In this document: one piece after another, positions 1-11,475 of the stretch | Layout: every line of letters begins with the position of its first letter | How positions within the stretch are numbered: position 1 is the first letter of the stretch | Source of the DNA: Eutypella sp. D-1 | Taxonomy: Eukaryota; Ascomycota; Sordariomycetes; Xylariales; Diatrypaceae | Reading direction: 5' to 3' | Length of the DNA stretch: 64,000 nt | Assembly: GCA_023313575.1 (NCBI GenBank) | Contig: JAJTTP010000011.1 | Coordinates: forward strand, 1,178,001-1,242,000 | Made by a program: the position numbers and the translations under genes | Notes under the pieces: generated by a model | What the model saw: only the letters and a program-made list of their open reading frames with translations | Databases searched by the model: none | Told to the model about the DNA's origin: nothing

Positions 1-537
1 CTCGTGCAGAGCGTCACGGCAATGCGGCGCATCCTCGCAGATGAGGCCGCCGCCCTGGGCGGACGCTGGGACCGCATCGTCCTGGCTGGTATCAGCCAGG
101 GAGCGGCGACGAGCGTGCACACGCTGCTCAACCTAGACATTCCGGATCACCCGGGCAGCGCCCGCCGTCTCGCCGCCTTCATCGGATTTTCATGTCGGAT
201 GCCCTTTCCAGGGAGGACGTTGCCTGAGACCAGGAACGTGCTCAGTTTGAAGAACTCTCCGGACGGCAATGAAGTCATCAAAAATACACCCATGCTGTTG
301 GAACACTGCATCGACGACCCCCTTGTGCTCGTGGCACTTGGACGCGCACTTCGTGATTCGCTGAGAGGGTTCGGCGCACAGGTTGAGTGGGTGGAGTATC
401 CGGATGGGGGTCATTGGTTCAACTCGCCAGCCGGCATCAATGACGTTGTGAAATTTCTCAATCATTATGTATTTGGCTCGGGAGCTGGATCTCATACAGA
501 AGGAAATACTGACGCAAGCGCGATGGACTTATCATAG
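1..537 (+). CDS. Acyl-protein thioesterase / carboxylesterase-like alpha/beta hydrolase, 3' part
   Basis: The reading frame is open from the window edge to a TAG stop at 535-537, so only the C-terminal 178 or so residues are present and the true start lies upstream. The nucleophile elbow reads GISQGAA (Ser in G-x-S-x-G). A later HCIDDPLV segment fits the catalytic Asp loop, and GGHWF fits the catalytic His near the C-terminus. This order and spacing match the phospholipase/carboxylesterase family that includes acyl-protein thioesterase 1, which removes palmitate from proteins or hydrolyses short acyl esters. The family usually has HGxxD at the Asp loop, whereas here the Gly is Cys, so substrate range cannot be inferred. 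No targeting signal can be judged because the N-terminus is missing. Confidence 0.75.
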   Translation, partial: LVQSVTAMRRILADEAAALGGRWDRIVLAGISQGAATSVHTLLNLDIPDHPGSARRLAAFIGFSCRMPFPGRTLPETRNVLSLKNSPDGNEVIKNTPMLLEHCIDDPLVLVALGRALRDSLRGFGAQVEWVEYPDGGHWFNSPAGINDVVKFLNHYVFGSGAGSHTEGNTDASAMDLS

Positions 538-3500
538 ACACTCGTTTCTAGACTCGCTCGTCTCTTGTTCTTGTCTTTTGAGGGTATTAGTTACAATGGT
601 AGTGGGTGTCCCCGAATTGAATAGAATGGCAAGTTTACCGTGTAGCAGGAGTGCAATGCAATAGAATAGTCTTATTGATGAATTAGCCATAGTACGTGTC
701 TTTTTCTTCGGCGCTGTTAAAGAACGACGTCTAAGAGTCAAGTTGCTTCTCAAAAGAAGCCGCAATGAGCGAGCCATGCCACTTGAAGAAAGCGTCACGT
801 GGGCCTAAACGTTCTCAACGCTCCTCGCTACTACGGGATCATGGTCTCCATAAATTTCAATTTCAGTGTGTATGCCTATCAGGCTCTTTGGGGTTTCGTC
901 CGATGATGTATAGGGGGGGGTAAAGATGGCCTAGATCTGCGTCGTATCGTCGAGTGAGACTCACGATGATGAGTTTCTCGTTATCCAATGCAAGGATCAA
1001 TCTGGGCCATATCTTTCGAAACGGTCCGTGTCGTCCTTCGACTGTGGTCATGGTATCCTAGTCTAGGTATTAGCCTGCGTTCCAAGCCTGGACCTCCCAG
1101 CATCAGGCATCAAGCAGAACAGCCCGTAAATCTCAGGCTTTTGGGTTATAACTATCCATAGATGTCTTGTAATCAGCTTCGGGGAAGTAAAGCGTATAAT
1201 ACCTCATGTATACCAGGGTAAGGAGCACACATCTTTGTTCTAGTTGGCGCGTACTAAGTGATAGCTGCGTCAGAGTTTGATGGCCCGGTGAGGCTACCGT
1301 CGCTCCCGTTCTCATCACTTATCTTGCTGCAGCACACTTCTGGCCTGGCAAGTATTCAAGGTAAATGGCTCAAGAAATGCGCGGTGCGATTGCGGGCGGC
1401 CAGATAACTTGCCCTCTGGCCAGTTTGGCGCACGTGATGTGACCTTATGCTTCATCTATTGCATCCGACTTGGTTACTAATATAGCAGTCGGTATGCATC
1501 CCCACAAAACTAAAGTGCCATCCGCATCCTCACAGAGTAGCACTCCAAACTCTTCGTGCAGATTCCAATACAATAAGCCCCTTAGAGGTAAGAAAACGCC
1601 GAAAGTGTCCCGTATCAGAGTCATGAATCCCGGTACGTATACTAAACTCATATATACTTACTCATTATAAATATCATATAATTTAAAATATGATAGGTTA
1701 AATCTCCTTTGAGTCCTTCGCGTCTTCGATGCTACACTGGTCGGACTCATTTGAGATTTAGTGGATTTTCGAAATGCCCCTGGCGCAACTTAGGAGAGCT
1801 ACCTGCCTTGAAGATATTTCTGTTCTATTAGTTTATTCGATCAATCACGACTATATCCCAAAGAAGACTTCTCTCTAGCACTGGAACGTTGGAGTGGGGT
1901 CAGGAGTTGATGCCCAGTGAAAGTGAATAGATGCGTCTACGCCCAAGACCACCTCCATTTTGGCGGAGGCCAGCCATTCACGACTCATCTAACAATCAAG
2001 CTGTGCAACTCGTATATTATGTTCGACAGTGACGTGAAATTGCTCCAGGGAATATGATTGGCTCACCAGGACCGTTAGGTAGAAAGCTTGGTTGTCCCGG
2101 CCGCCACCCGCTGTCCGCTTGGTATAAGTTCGCGCTTAAAGTTTCCCGTCGATCCATTAAATATCGAAATGACCAGCACAAGCAGACTGGATGGACCTCA
2201 TTACCCCTGAAGCTTTTATAGGGAGATAAGTTAGGCACGTACATTTGGTAGTCACAATTATCAAGCCAATAAGACTATCTAGGCTAGTCAAGGCATGCGG
2301 GGACTACACTTCAGCAAAGTGGCTGTACTAACCAATCATAATAAGCGTTTCGAGACCCACTTGCTACTTAAGGAAAGAGGATTAGCATGCCGCGCACCTA
2401 CGTAGAACTAAAGTATGCAATGGAGATGCATCCGTGGAATCGTTGGGAAGGATGGAGTAGATACTAGAGTCCAGATCCTTTAAGTGATTAAGTAGTCAGT
2501 TGGTATATCGTATTGGCTGGCTTGTTATAGGATACAGGAATCAAGCAGAGTGGAATTTCATTATAGATCCTTGAGAGCGCACGAGAACATTGTTGCAGAA
2601 TAGTTTTCAATGTTTAGGATTCCTTGCATGCCCGACCACGCCTGAGATCGCGAGTGTACCTGCTTCATAGAGGGATTGGTAAGTTTGATTCTATGTCAGA
2701 GTGAACAATCAGCAATGCATTATATCAAAGTCGGAGCGTGGCTGATAGCCACTGTAAAATGAAAGAAAAGGCATTCTATCCAGTCCGAGCGGTTCCCACA
2801 GAATTGGTAACACTGTGGGCCGAGGCAATTACCTAAGAGAAAATAAAATCGCACTAAAACACAATTATCCAAAATATTTTAGTCATTCACCGTCAACTTT
2901 TTCGAACCCAATCGGAAAACGGAATTTGGCATTGTCAAGGGCGTCGTTGACATCTCTGCATATCCGCCGTGACTCCAGTAGCCAAGCCGGCCAACCGACC
3001 GATCAGATTTTGATATTGCGGTTGGGACCAACGATCTTCGATGATTCTCGAGCTGCAGTATGCACGCCTTAGCAACATAGATACCCGCAGGCGGGAATAA
3101 AAGAGAAGGAAAATTTTTAATATCCATGGTCGATAACTCGACTCTAATTGACCTGCCGATTGAACTCCCGGTTTTCTCAAGTTGCCACGCCGCTTTTTTC
3201 GAGCCGATGTCGGGAAACGATGGAGACTCTGGGGCCCATGACCCCAATTTTATCCGAGATGCTAAGCTACAAAATCTGATTTACACGCAATCTCTGCTAT
3301 CCCGCCACACTCCCGGACGACGACGGCGGCGGGAAGTGGAGACCATATGCCCTGTCTTTCGAGAGAAGTGACCCATCAGGTCGCAATCCGCTCCGGTTAG
3401 TAACAGCTTGATCACAAGTATGGCTCAGATAGGGCAGCTATGACGCCAATAGGCTCGCATCGATAGATAGGCACCCAATATCGGGCTAGCTGTCTACAAA

Positions 3501-4184
3501 CTTTGGGTCGATGTAGCACTCTCTTGATTCATAATTACGAGATAGACAGGGTAGCCAATCGCGGATTCTCCATTTGCCTCCCACGACGGTTGCAAAATGG
3601 CCTCCGATGCGCTGGGTTTGTGTCGGTGTGGGAGCGCAAGAGGCCGTTCAGTCGACGTGCTTGATGCATTTTTACCAAGTACGTGTCTCCTCGTTCATTG
3701 CGGTAACGCTCGACGGGCCTCGAGGCCCGCCACTGCACATGGATAATTTGCCGCTATACCCTATCTTGCTGGAATAGGCACACTGCATTATGCCTATTGT
3801 GCGGTGCCGTCGAGGGTCCTCGAGGGTCCTCGAAACATGTGTTGAATCCTGCCGGCTTACGACGGACTCCATGAGCCCCATAAAACTTTCAGTTGGTCAC
3901 CATAGTATCGGCTAGGTAGTCACCGTAACCCACACGCCAAAGGCTTTTCTCAATGTCTTCCATTCTTGTACTATATCCATTACCTTTTTCCTCATGTGAA
4001 TGATAGGGTATTTGCCCGATTGTACGCTTCAGCGATTCATAGAGTCCCAAGTACAACTCAATTATGTCTTCTTGTGAGAGAAAGTCGGATGCTGGCAGTA
4101 GGCCACCACCACAACGTGAGCTAGTCCTGCTATACCCATAAATCAGTATATTGACGCCTTTAACTGACTCGAGATGCATAGGCC
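538..4184. other. Gene-poor interval between thioesterase and MFS transporter
   Basis: About 3.6 kb in which I see no reading frame that looks like protein and no convincing exon chain on either strand. Short open frames near 2879-3247 (-) and 3889-4209 (-) have no recognisable motif. Small DNA symmetries cluster near 3.71-3.83 kb: a 16-bp perfect palindrome (3714-3729), an 8-bp-stem hairpin (3773-3798) and a 10-bp direct duplication (3811-3830). Confidence 0.5.
3714..3830. repeat. Cluster of short palindrome, hairpin and tandem duplication
   Basis: CGGGCCTCGAGGCCCG at 3714-3729 is self-complementary. AATAGGCA at 3773-3780 pairs with TGCCTATT at 3791-3798. CGAGGGTCCT is repeated head to tail at 3811-3820 and 3821-3830. 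All three lie within 120 bp, about 350 bp upstream of the transporter exons. A role is unknown. Confidence 0.5.
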
Positions 4185-6152
4185 ATGAGCGTGGATTCAG
4201 CCAGCTCAATCATTTCCACGATTTGGTTCAGACAATTAGCAACCAAGATGCACAGTCGAGGTATAGGCAAGAAGCAGCAGACAACCAGATAGAAGACGAC
4301 GATATCATTGAAAACGGCGAAAGCGAAATCGACAGCAACAGCAGCACATCAGACTCAAATCCGTGCTCAACTCCACCAGTCCGTCCACCAACCGAAGAGA
4401 AGAAGGTCATATCATGGAAAATAAACGACCCAGAGAATCCTCACAACTTCACGACGGTATGCTTAACCCTGCTATCCATTTCCATCTCCTAATCCGTCGG
4501 AAACTTGGCTAAGTATGATTACAGAGGAAAAAGATGCAAGTGCTCCTCACCACGGTGATATTGATATTGAATAGCACTATGGGGAGTTCATTACCAAGTA
4601 TGGCTGTTCCAGCCATGACCAAAGAGTGGGGTGTTACTGCTGAAAACCAATTTGTCCTACCAATGTCTTGTTTTCTAATCGGATATGTTCTTGGGCCAAT
4701 CTTCTGTAAGTCTTCTTTCTCCTTGACTCCCGAAATTTTGATTTAGCGGAGTGGAAGCTATGGGCGAGGAAGCCAAAGGCCTAGAAGTAAAAGCGGGCGG
4801 TGCTAACACTAGTCCAAGGGGGTCCATTAAGCGAACATGTAGGGCGGCGGAAACCCACCATTGGTACTTTTCTCATGTTCATGGTATGGACATTGGCATG
4901 TGCCGTTTCCCCGAATTGGGCGGCGTTCCTTGTCTTCCGCTTCTTTACAGGCGCATTCGCAAGCGCACCCAACGCGCTCGTAGCAGGGATACTTTCAGAC
5001 ATTTACGGTGACCCGAAAGCGCGGGGGAGAGCCATGGCGTGGTTTATGGCGGTAAGCAGAACGTCTCATATCATCACTATACTAGTGCCTAACGCTAACG
5101 TGTCCATCAAGACTACGGTATGGGGCCCCCTCTTCGCACCGATCATCTCGGGTTACTGTTCAACTACTATCGGATGGAGGTGGACGTTCTGGATCGGGCT
5201 AATATATGCGGGGATGACTTCCATCCCCGTGCTCCTCCTTCCCGAGACTTATGCTCCGGTCCTTCTCGCCCGGCGGGCAGCCAAGATGCGCAAGGCGGAT
5301 CCCACTGCCAACGTCTACGCTGCCATGGAGCTCGAGCCCCATGACTTCAAACAGTTGGCAGGTGTTGTACTGACGCGCCCGCTCCGCATGGTCTTGACGG
5401 AACTTATCGTGGCAGCGACGTGCCTCTATCTGGCACTCATTTACGCCATCTTTTATATGAGCTTCCAGGCCTTCCCAATCATATTCCAGGAAGTTTATGG
5501 TCTATCCCCCGGTGTCACTGGGCTGTGCTTCTTACCCGTCGGACTGGGTGCCTTGTGTGCCGTGCCTGTCTTCTTCGCATACGACGGCTATCTTGCCAGG
5601 GCAAAATTGCGGGGGGCGTCCTGGACACAGAGAGAGGAGGCGCGACGCGTACCGCTCGCCTTTCTGGCGGGGCCCGTATTCGTCATCTCGCTGTTCTGGC
5701 TCGGCTGGTCAGCGAGCCCGAACGTGTCTTTTGCCGCTCCCATGCTGGCCGGAATTCCGTTCGGCTTTGGATTCCAGATGATATTCATCGCCCTCCTGAA
5801 CTACCTGACAGATGCCTACGAGATCTTTGCGGCTAGCGCCAACGCCGCCGCGAGTTCCTGTCGCTCCGTCTTTGCCGTCGTGCTGCCGTTAGCCACGACC
5901 CCAATGTTCCGACGCCTGGGGATTAGCGGCGCCTGCAGCCTGCTCGGGGGGCTCAGTGCTCTCATGTGCATCATTCCCTTCATTTTCTTCATGAAGGGCG
6001 AGCGTCTGCGCGCCGGTTCCAAGTTCTGCATGGCGCTTAAGGAGAGGAAGCTCGAGATGGAGCGCAATGCCGAGGAAGACCGACTTAGGAGGGAGCTGTC
6101 GAGGACGTACAGCGCCGCGGCGGCGCCGCCAAGGAAGAAGGAGGAAGTGTGA
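4185..6152 (+). CDS. MFS transporter, DHA1 (drug:H+ antiporter) type
   Basis: Recognisable exons are about 4233-4456, 4525-4705, 4813-5051 and 5112-6152, joined by introns of 68, 107 and 60 nt with consistent phases. The joined protein has a hydrophilic acidic/Ser-rich N-terminus ending in the DPENPHNF block typical of fungal DHA1 proteins. The first helix of the core follows, then motif A as GPLSEHVGRRK after helix 2, further helices with WRWTFW, and a basic C-terminal tail rich in Arg, Glu and Ala. This points to a 12-helix plasma-membrane exporter of toxins or metabolites, similar in layout to polyamine/fluconazole transporters. The start is uncertain: the frame of the first exon contains no ATG, and the best ATG (4185) is one base out of frame with it. 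It runs towards the laccase gene on the other strand, leaving a 351-bp convergent gap. Confidence 0.8.
5052..5111 (+). other. 60-nt in-frame intron of the MFS gene
   Basis: GTAAGC donor, a CTAAC branch motif and a CAAG acceptor. Its length is divisible by three and it contains no stop, so the frame stays open through it. Removing it joins AWFMA to TTVWGPLFAP, which restores the usual spacing of the family between RGRAMA and GPLFAP. Confidence 0.75.
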
Positions 6153-6503
6153 CGCGTTGGATTATCGTAAGTTCCAGGAGGTCTTTCGCGGTAGACTACT
6201 TACAGCCAGTCACTTAGTGAGCTTCGACGACCGGTGAGAAAAGAAATCATCAAAGGCCCACGTAAGTGACCCCCAAGTCACCAGAAACAAAAGTTCACAT
6301 TTTTTCTATTTCTTTTAACAAAATATCACAAGCAATCTTGTCCGCACGTTATCTAATACAGCCAAAGAAATGGTTGAGAACATATACGTTGCTATTTAAA
6401 ACACATAATATAATGATAATGAAATGAGCTATGATTATGATGAGATCTCCCTTGTTGCCAGTGCCCCAAGCCAAGTGAGTCGTTCCACGCTAGCCACTGA
6501 AAC
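6153..6503. other. Convergent 3' region between MFS and laccase genes
   Basis: 351 bp separate the two stop codons. The middle (6300-6425) is AT-rich and would hold the poly(A) signals of both genes. No gene is seen. Confidence 0.5.
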
Positions 6504-9246
6504 CTATATGCCCGAGTCATCCTGTATCTGGGCTATTCTCGACGCGAGGGGGGTTTCATCCCAAGTATCGCACACCCTCTCAGTCTCAGTGAGGTCGCCG
6601 AGAAAATCGGGCATGTCGTAGGGGCGGACGAGAATCTGGAGGGCGAGGCCCGAGCTCGCATGCCAGGCGATGTGACAGTGGAGCAACCAGCTGCCCGGAT
6701 TGTCGGGTTTGAACGCCAATGCGATGAAGCCGCCCCCAGGAAGCAACGCCGTATCCCGCCGTGGCGGGTTGTCGTAGCGGAACATCGCCGGGCTCGTTGC
6801 CTCATCCCACGCCGTGCGGCTCTGTGCCAGAATCACGAAGTCGCTTCCGTGCAGGTGGACCGGGTGATCGCTTGATTTTCTTCGTGTTAGCCCGCCCCAC
6901 TCTTCGCTTAAGGGTCTTGTTTCGGTTACTTACACAGGAATGGATAGGGGTGAGTGAAGGATTAGGTATATGAAGCCGAAGCTATAGTCCTCTGTAGGGT
7001 GATGTATCAGCAAAACCGTGGACAAATAATATGAGCGGGGAGGCCGGGAATAGGCTACCTTCAGTAACAGTGTAGTTAGGGTTGTTTAGGGATTCATCAA
7101 TGTATAGGATAGTAGGACGGCTGAAGTTGAGCCACATAGGCCGCTCGCCGAGGAACCAGTGCTTGTAGGGGTGACCCGGTGGCCCGAGACTGGTGTCATC
7201 GATGGTCTGAAGACCCGCCTCGTAGGTATCCTCGGTCACATTATTCCGAGGGTGCTGATCGACGCACCATGGCACAATTGGATTGAGCAGGTCTGTATTG
7301 ACGTCGTCGCATGCCTTGTTGCTTAGAGCTGGGCGATCTAAGGGCGGAAGCGCCGTGCTGCTCGGGTCGTATCGAATGATGCCTGTTCGCTCGTCCGGGG
7401 CCGTGCTGAACTGTGCGCAGCGGTCTGCTGGTGCTGTGCGCATCCAGTAATCACCCGTATCCTGGTCTTTCCCTTCCACAATGACGGTATATCGTTCACC
7501 TGTATCAATTAGAACTCATTTCAATCAGATAGTGATTATCGGAAGATCCTTTGGTCACGACGCACCAATACCAATGAAAAGTTGTGAAACATTGAACGGC
7601 TCGATGGCGACAAGATCGTTTGAGATGACTGTCAAATTGTGGTCATCAATCGCGAAGATGAAACTTGACCCCGCAGAGCCATTGATCAGCCGTAGTATGT
7701 GCTTCTTGTTGCGCGTGAGATGCGTCTCAAAGTAAGAGCCAGTGATAGTACCGCTATTATTATAGTGTCCGTGGCCATTAACGACGATGCTATCTGCTGC
7801 TGGTATGCCTCCTGCCATTTCAACCCCGTAGACTATGAAAGCCGTCTCGTGAAGCCAGTCAGACATCATCACGGGGCCAAGCTGCTGAGACTTAGTGTTC
7901 TGCGTTATAGCCTCACGAATGGGTACCATTGGGAAAGTCTCTTGGTGAGAAGGTCATGCCAAGCGGTATTTAGGGGTAGAAGGTAGAACGTACTATAAGG
8001 GAGTTAGCACTCAAACTTAGTAGGAATATATTTAAATCGAAGGGGGAAAAATCTATATACGTACCATCAATGTCCCAGTTGGCGCTGGTCGGTCCCTGGA
8101 TGACTAGGGGTGCACTGACACCATCGGGATACTATGATGCCAGTTAGAGTTACGGATTTGCATATCCCAGGGTTGACTTACCTGCTGCGAGTAGTGGCTG
8201 TGATACCATGTCGTTCCATACTGCTGGGCAGTGAAGTTATCTATTACATGTTAGAGCTCTATGCATACTATGCTCACTGTCCAACAGGACGTAGCTAAGT
8301 AGTGGAGTGGGGGACTCGAGACACTACATACACTAATAACAGGTTAGTTGCAGTTGAACAGTAATGGAGTGCAATCTTTGACATTACCGTGAAGGTATCA
8401 TCAGTTGAAATAGGGCATTGCGTGATGCCGTTCACGCCATCCTATAATTATCAGGTATCAGCTAGGGATCCAGTACTCTGCACTCCCCTCTCATGAATGC
8501 CCACCATTTCGTTAGAGCCCAACTGTCTGATACCGTGCCAGTGAACAGTGGTCCCATTATCGACCCGTCTGTTGGTTACATGAACGACTAGATTGTCGCC
8601 CCAGCACGCCTGAAGTGTCGGTCCAGGGTAAGTCCCATTGAAGTACTTCCCTAGCGTCTTCTGGACGCCATCAGGAGAGAGCTAAGTTTGGTCAGCACTG
8701 TGTACGGCATGACGCGAAGGGGAGTTATGGTCAAACCTCGTCATTACTCGTGAGTTCAAGCCAGTACTATGAGTTTATTAGAACTCGAGCTCGCAGGGCT
8801 ATTTGTCAACTTCCTACCTCCCGTGTTATACCAGGTGGCGTCTGTCTTTCGTCTGGTCGCAGAATGTTAACAGCACTTCACGGCAGATATTCGATGAGGC
8901 GTGTGGTAGCTAGGGTTTACCCACAGTTTGTCTTTACATCCCATTGCGTAAACGAGGGCTGATTCTCCGCAGGGTCCCGAATCCAACAGTCTCGGGAGGA
9001 TTCCGTATTGCAGAACTCCCACCCCTTAGCCTCTAGTTCGGGGTATGAGCAGGTGATGGGCGTGTACGCGGTAGGCGCCACGCCACACTCTGATCCGTAG
9101 CAGCCCTCGCCTGTGGGCGGCAACGAGGGGACGGGAGAAGGAGGTTGGAGGGGCCTCTGGACATCCTCATAACCGAGGAAGGGCGAAAGCCCATCGAGCT
9201 GCGTCACCCGGAGCACGAATTCGACGGTCACTTTGAGCCAGCCCAT
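6504..9246 (-). CDS. Laccase-type multicopper oxidase with many introns
   Basis: All four copper motifs are present: HWHGI (8529-8543), WYHSH (8194-8208), HPVHLHG (6846-6866) and HCHIAWH (6660-6680). The enzyme should oxidise phenols or similar substrates and reduce O2 to water. Exons from the core to the stop are 8766-8737, 8681-8505, 8441-8388, 8332 (one base), 8240-8182, 8131-8065, 7940-7566, 7499-7059, 6991-6934 and 6870-6504. From 8681 to the stop these sum to 1599 nt, 533 codons. Upstream, 9246-8917 encodes a Pro-rich N-terminus and the laccase-like block [11 protein letters not shown] ending DVKTN. The join between this block and the exon at 8766 could not be made in phase with ordinary introns, so the 5' structure is open. 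A clear signal peptide is not visible. The convergent transporter next door may share a role in secondary metabolism, but that is inference. Confidence 0.85.
8332..8332 (-). other. Candidate single-nucleotide exon of the laccase
   Basis: On the minus strand an intron with a GTAATG donor (8387-8333, 55 nt) ends in a CTAAC branch motif and TTATTAG. One T follows, and then a GTATGT donor opens a second intron (8331-8241, 91 nt) with its own CTAAC motif and AATAG end. Joining exon 8441-8388 directly to 8240-8182 breaks the frame. Including the single T gives codon TAT and the protein [19 protein letters not shown], with the Tyr where laccases have the conserved aromatic residue. Confidence 0.65.
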
Positions 9247-11475
9247 CTTCGCGAAACTCTGTGGAGGTGGGGCGTGGAATTGATGGAGAAAGAAGCCAAG
9301 TCCAAGCAGATCTCGAGACCCCCTAGATCAGTCGCCCATTGTGTCTTATATCTCAAAGGCCATATCGGTTTCCGGCGGCCATCCCTTTGAGTGGCGTGTT
9401 GGCCCAGACCAATCATGGGGTAGCCACGTCTCATAACGAGTTCGTGCGCTGATGGCTTAGAATAGAACGTCGGGTGTTCTGTCACCTGTGCAACGCCCTC
9501 CGGCTCTTTGGTTGGTACGAGGAGCTTGAAGGCTCGACTAAGATGATCATCCACTTCTTAGTGCGCACAGCTTTTCCCACACCTGAAGCTACTACGGACG
9601 AACCAGCATCTGAACTCCAACGAGGAAGCCAAACACGTCATATACCATCATGCAATGTTCGGATGCAGGTCAAGCACCAAATATGACAGGGTCTAGGAGA
9701 CCGAACACGCGATGTGTATTGTAGAAAACGGAGATATTTGTCGTGAACCATCGACGTCAAATCTCGATCTGGCGGCTCTGCAATGGTAAATCCGCTTGGT
9801 TCAACAGCCCCTTTACCAAGCCACGTGGGCTCTCATGCTACGGCTGAAGGAGTTCCAGAACGACAAGGCTAGCAGGCACCCAGCGATCAATACGCCCCCG
9901 ATCCAGCCGGGTAGGTGGTCAGCAAGGGGGGCAGTCTATACGCGAAATAAGCCCAGAGCCAGCCAATTACTAGGCATGGCGTCCCATCCCATCACCCGAG
10001 CCTTCAGGAAGAACGGTTGCAGCACAGCACACCCGAACGCCTATACGGACGTGCAGTCGTAGGGCTGAGATGAGCCGAGCTCCGAGCTGGCAAACCTCGC
10101 ACTCGGTCGTCTCACGCCAATTCGTAAGTACGAAAACAAAGAGATGCGGATGCGTCATGCCGAGTGCTGACATGTTGGATGGGATGGTGGTGACACAAGG
10201 CTTCCTAATATCTCCCAATTGCGTGAACTAGTGGATGAGGCTAGTCAGAAGGCGCGTAGCTGGACGAATGCTGCGGCGGCGGCGCACGGAGCACATCCTA
10301 GAAATAAACGGAACGTGGCGTCTGGTTGATACAGTGAAGAGAACGAGATGGAGGAGCTGGGGTGAGACCTTGCGAGATATTACCTAGCCTCACCGCCCCA
10401 GCTCCTCTAGCGTCATCCTGCCGACCTCTCCTCCACCGACCCAGTCGTCTGGTAAGCGGCGCCCAATTGCCTGCGCTTCTGCCAGTGACTCTGACGCGAA
10501 ACTGTACTGCGCACGCAACACTGCTTTCGTATCCATGGCGGGAGTTCCATCCCACGAAAACGAAGAGGGCTCCACGTGCCACGGCTTCGCATCGTCTAGT
10601 CAGACTAATCGCGATGGCTTCCAATGGGAAGTGAAAGTAACTGGGGCTAGTCGAACTCATTGGTGAACGTTCCTTATCTACCGGACAAAGCCCGGCGAAT
10701 TTGCCCCGTCCATCAACAAGTGCTTACCGACAATAAGCCCTCGGATCAAGTTTTCTCCTCAGTCCTCGCCTCTTTCCCTCCAATGAGCATACCAATTCAA
10801 TACTATCCGTCTCCGTGCATAGCCGAATTCTTTATCATACTTGAAAGGCACAGCCCTAGATTTGCGAGTCGATGTGCCAGTGCCTCAACGCCTTCCTTAC
10901 CTTTGCCCCTATTCTAGTGCCCCACAGCAGTCCCACTAGTTGCCATGAAAAGGAGAAGAAGAACACCAAGTATATGCACGATAAATATTGCCCCAGAATA
11001 CAGAATTTCACTACTTCTATCGTTTACAATGAGCCACCACTTCATTAAGAGCATCAAATTACTTTCCGAGTAACGCGCTGTTTTGTCGATGACTTATCCC
11101 AACCATCATACAACACGAGACGCACAAGTATATTATGATATATAAGAATCTAATACCAATATGAAGGTCACTATAAGGCGTTGGTATAATATTCATTATT
11201 ATACATTGATTATTAATTATCTCGATGACACAATATTACTCTACTTCCACACCTTTCGCAGGGGTCCTTCTTGAAACGAGTTAAGAGTCGGCTTGGATCT
11301 ATGATACAACTTCACCCTAGGAAGGTAACGGGACAAAATAGACTTTTCCCATCTAATAACAAGAGCGTTCTGTGACATACGTCAGCAGCTTCATAATTAT
11401 GCTTATAGTTGATGACATTCTTAAAAATTACGGCCACTTCCAATAGAGCTGGATGGCAGTGAGCGACAGGAACCT
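9247..11475. other. Interval with decayed coding-like stretches, no complete gene
   Basis: 2.2 kb between the laccase start and the Ser-rich gene's stop. Minus-strand translations near 10218-9850 contain fragments in two frames (ALRLHVRI, RVMGWDAM) faintly like fungal PTH11-type rhodopsin-domain membrane proteins, but with stops, so at most a relic. 10.92-11.45 kb is AT-rich without coding potential. Confidence 0.35.
10390..10595 (-). pseudogene. Orphan exon-like fragment, function unknown
   Basis: A minus-strand frame bounded upstream by a CTAG acceptor-like site encodes about 67 residues (DAKPWHVEP then MDTKAVLRAQYSFASESLAEA) ending in a stop at 10390. The composition looks like real protein, whereas the opposite-strand frames are Ser/Pro/Arg noise. 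No upstream exon that continues it was found. I do not recognise the family. It may be the last exon of a decayed gene or a fragment left by rearrangement. Confidence 0.25.

Noticed and set aside
2879..3247. 122-codon minus-strand frame as a gene
   Set aside because: No recognisable motif, overlapping frames of similar length on both strands, low-complexity surroundings.
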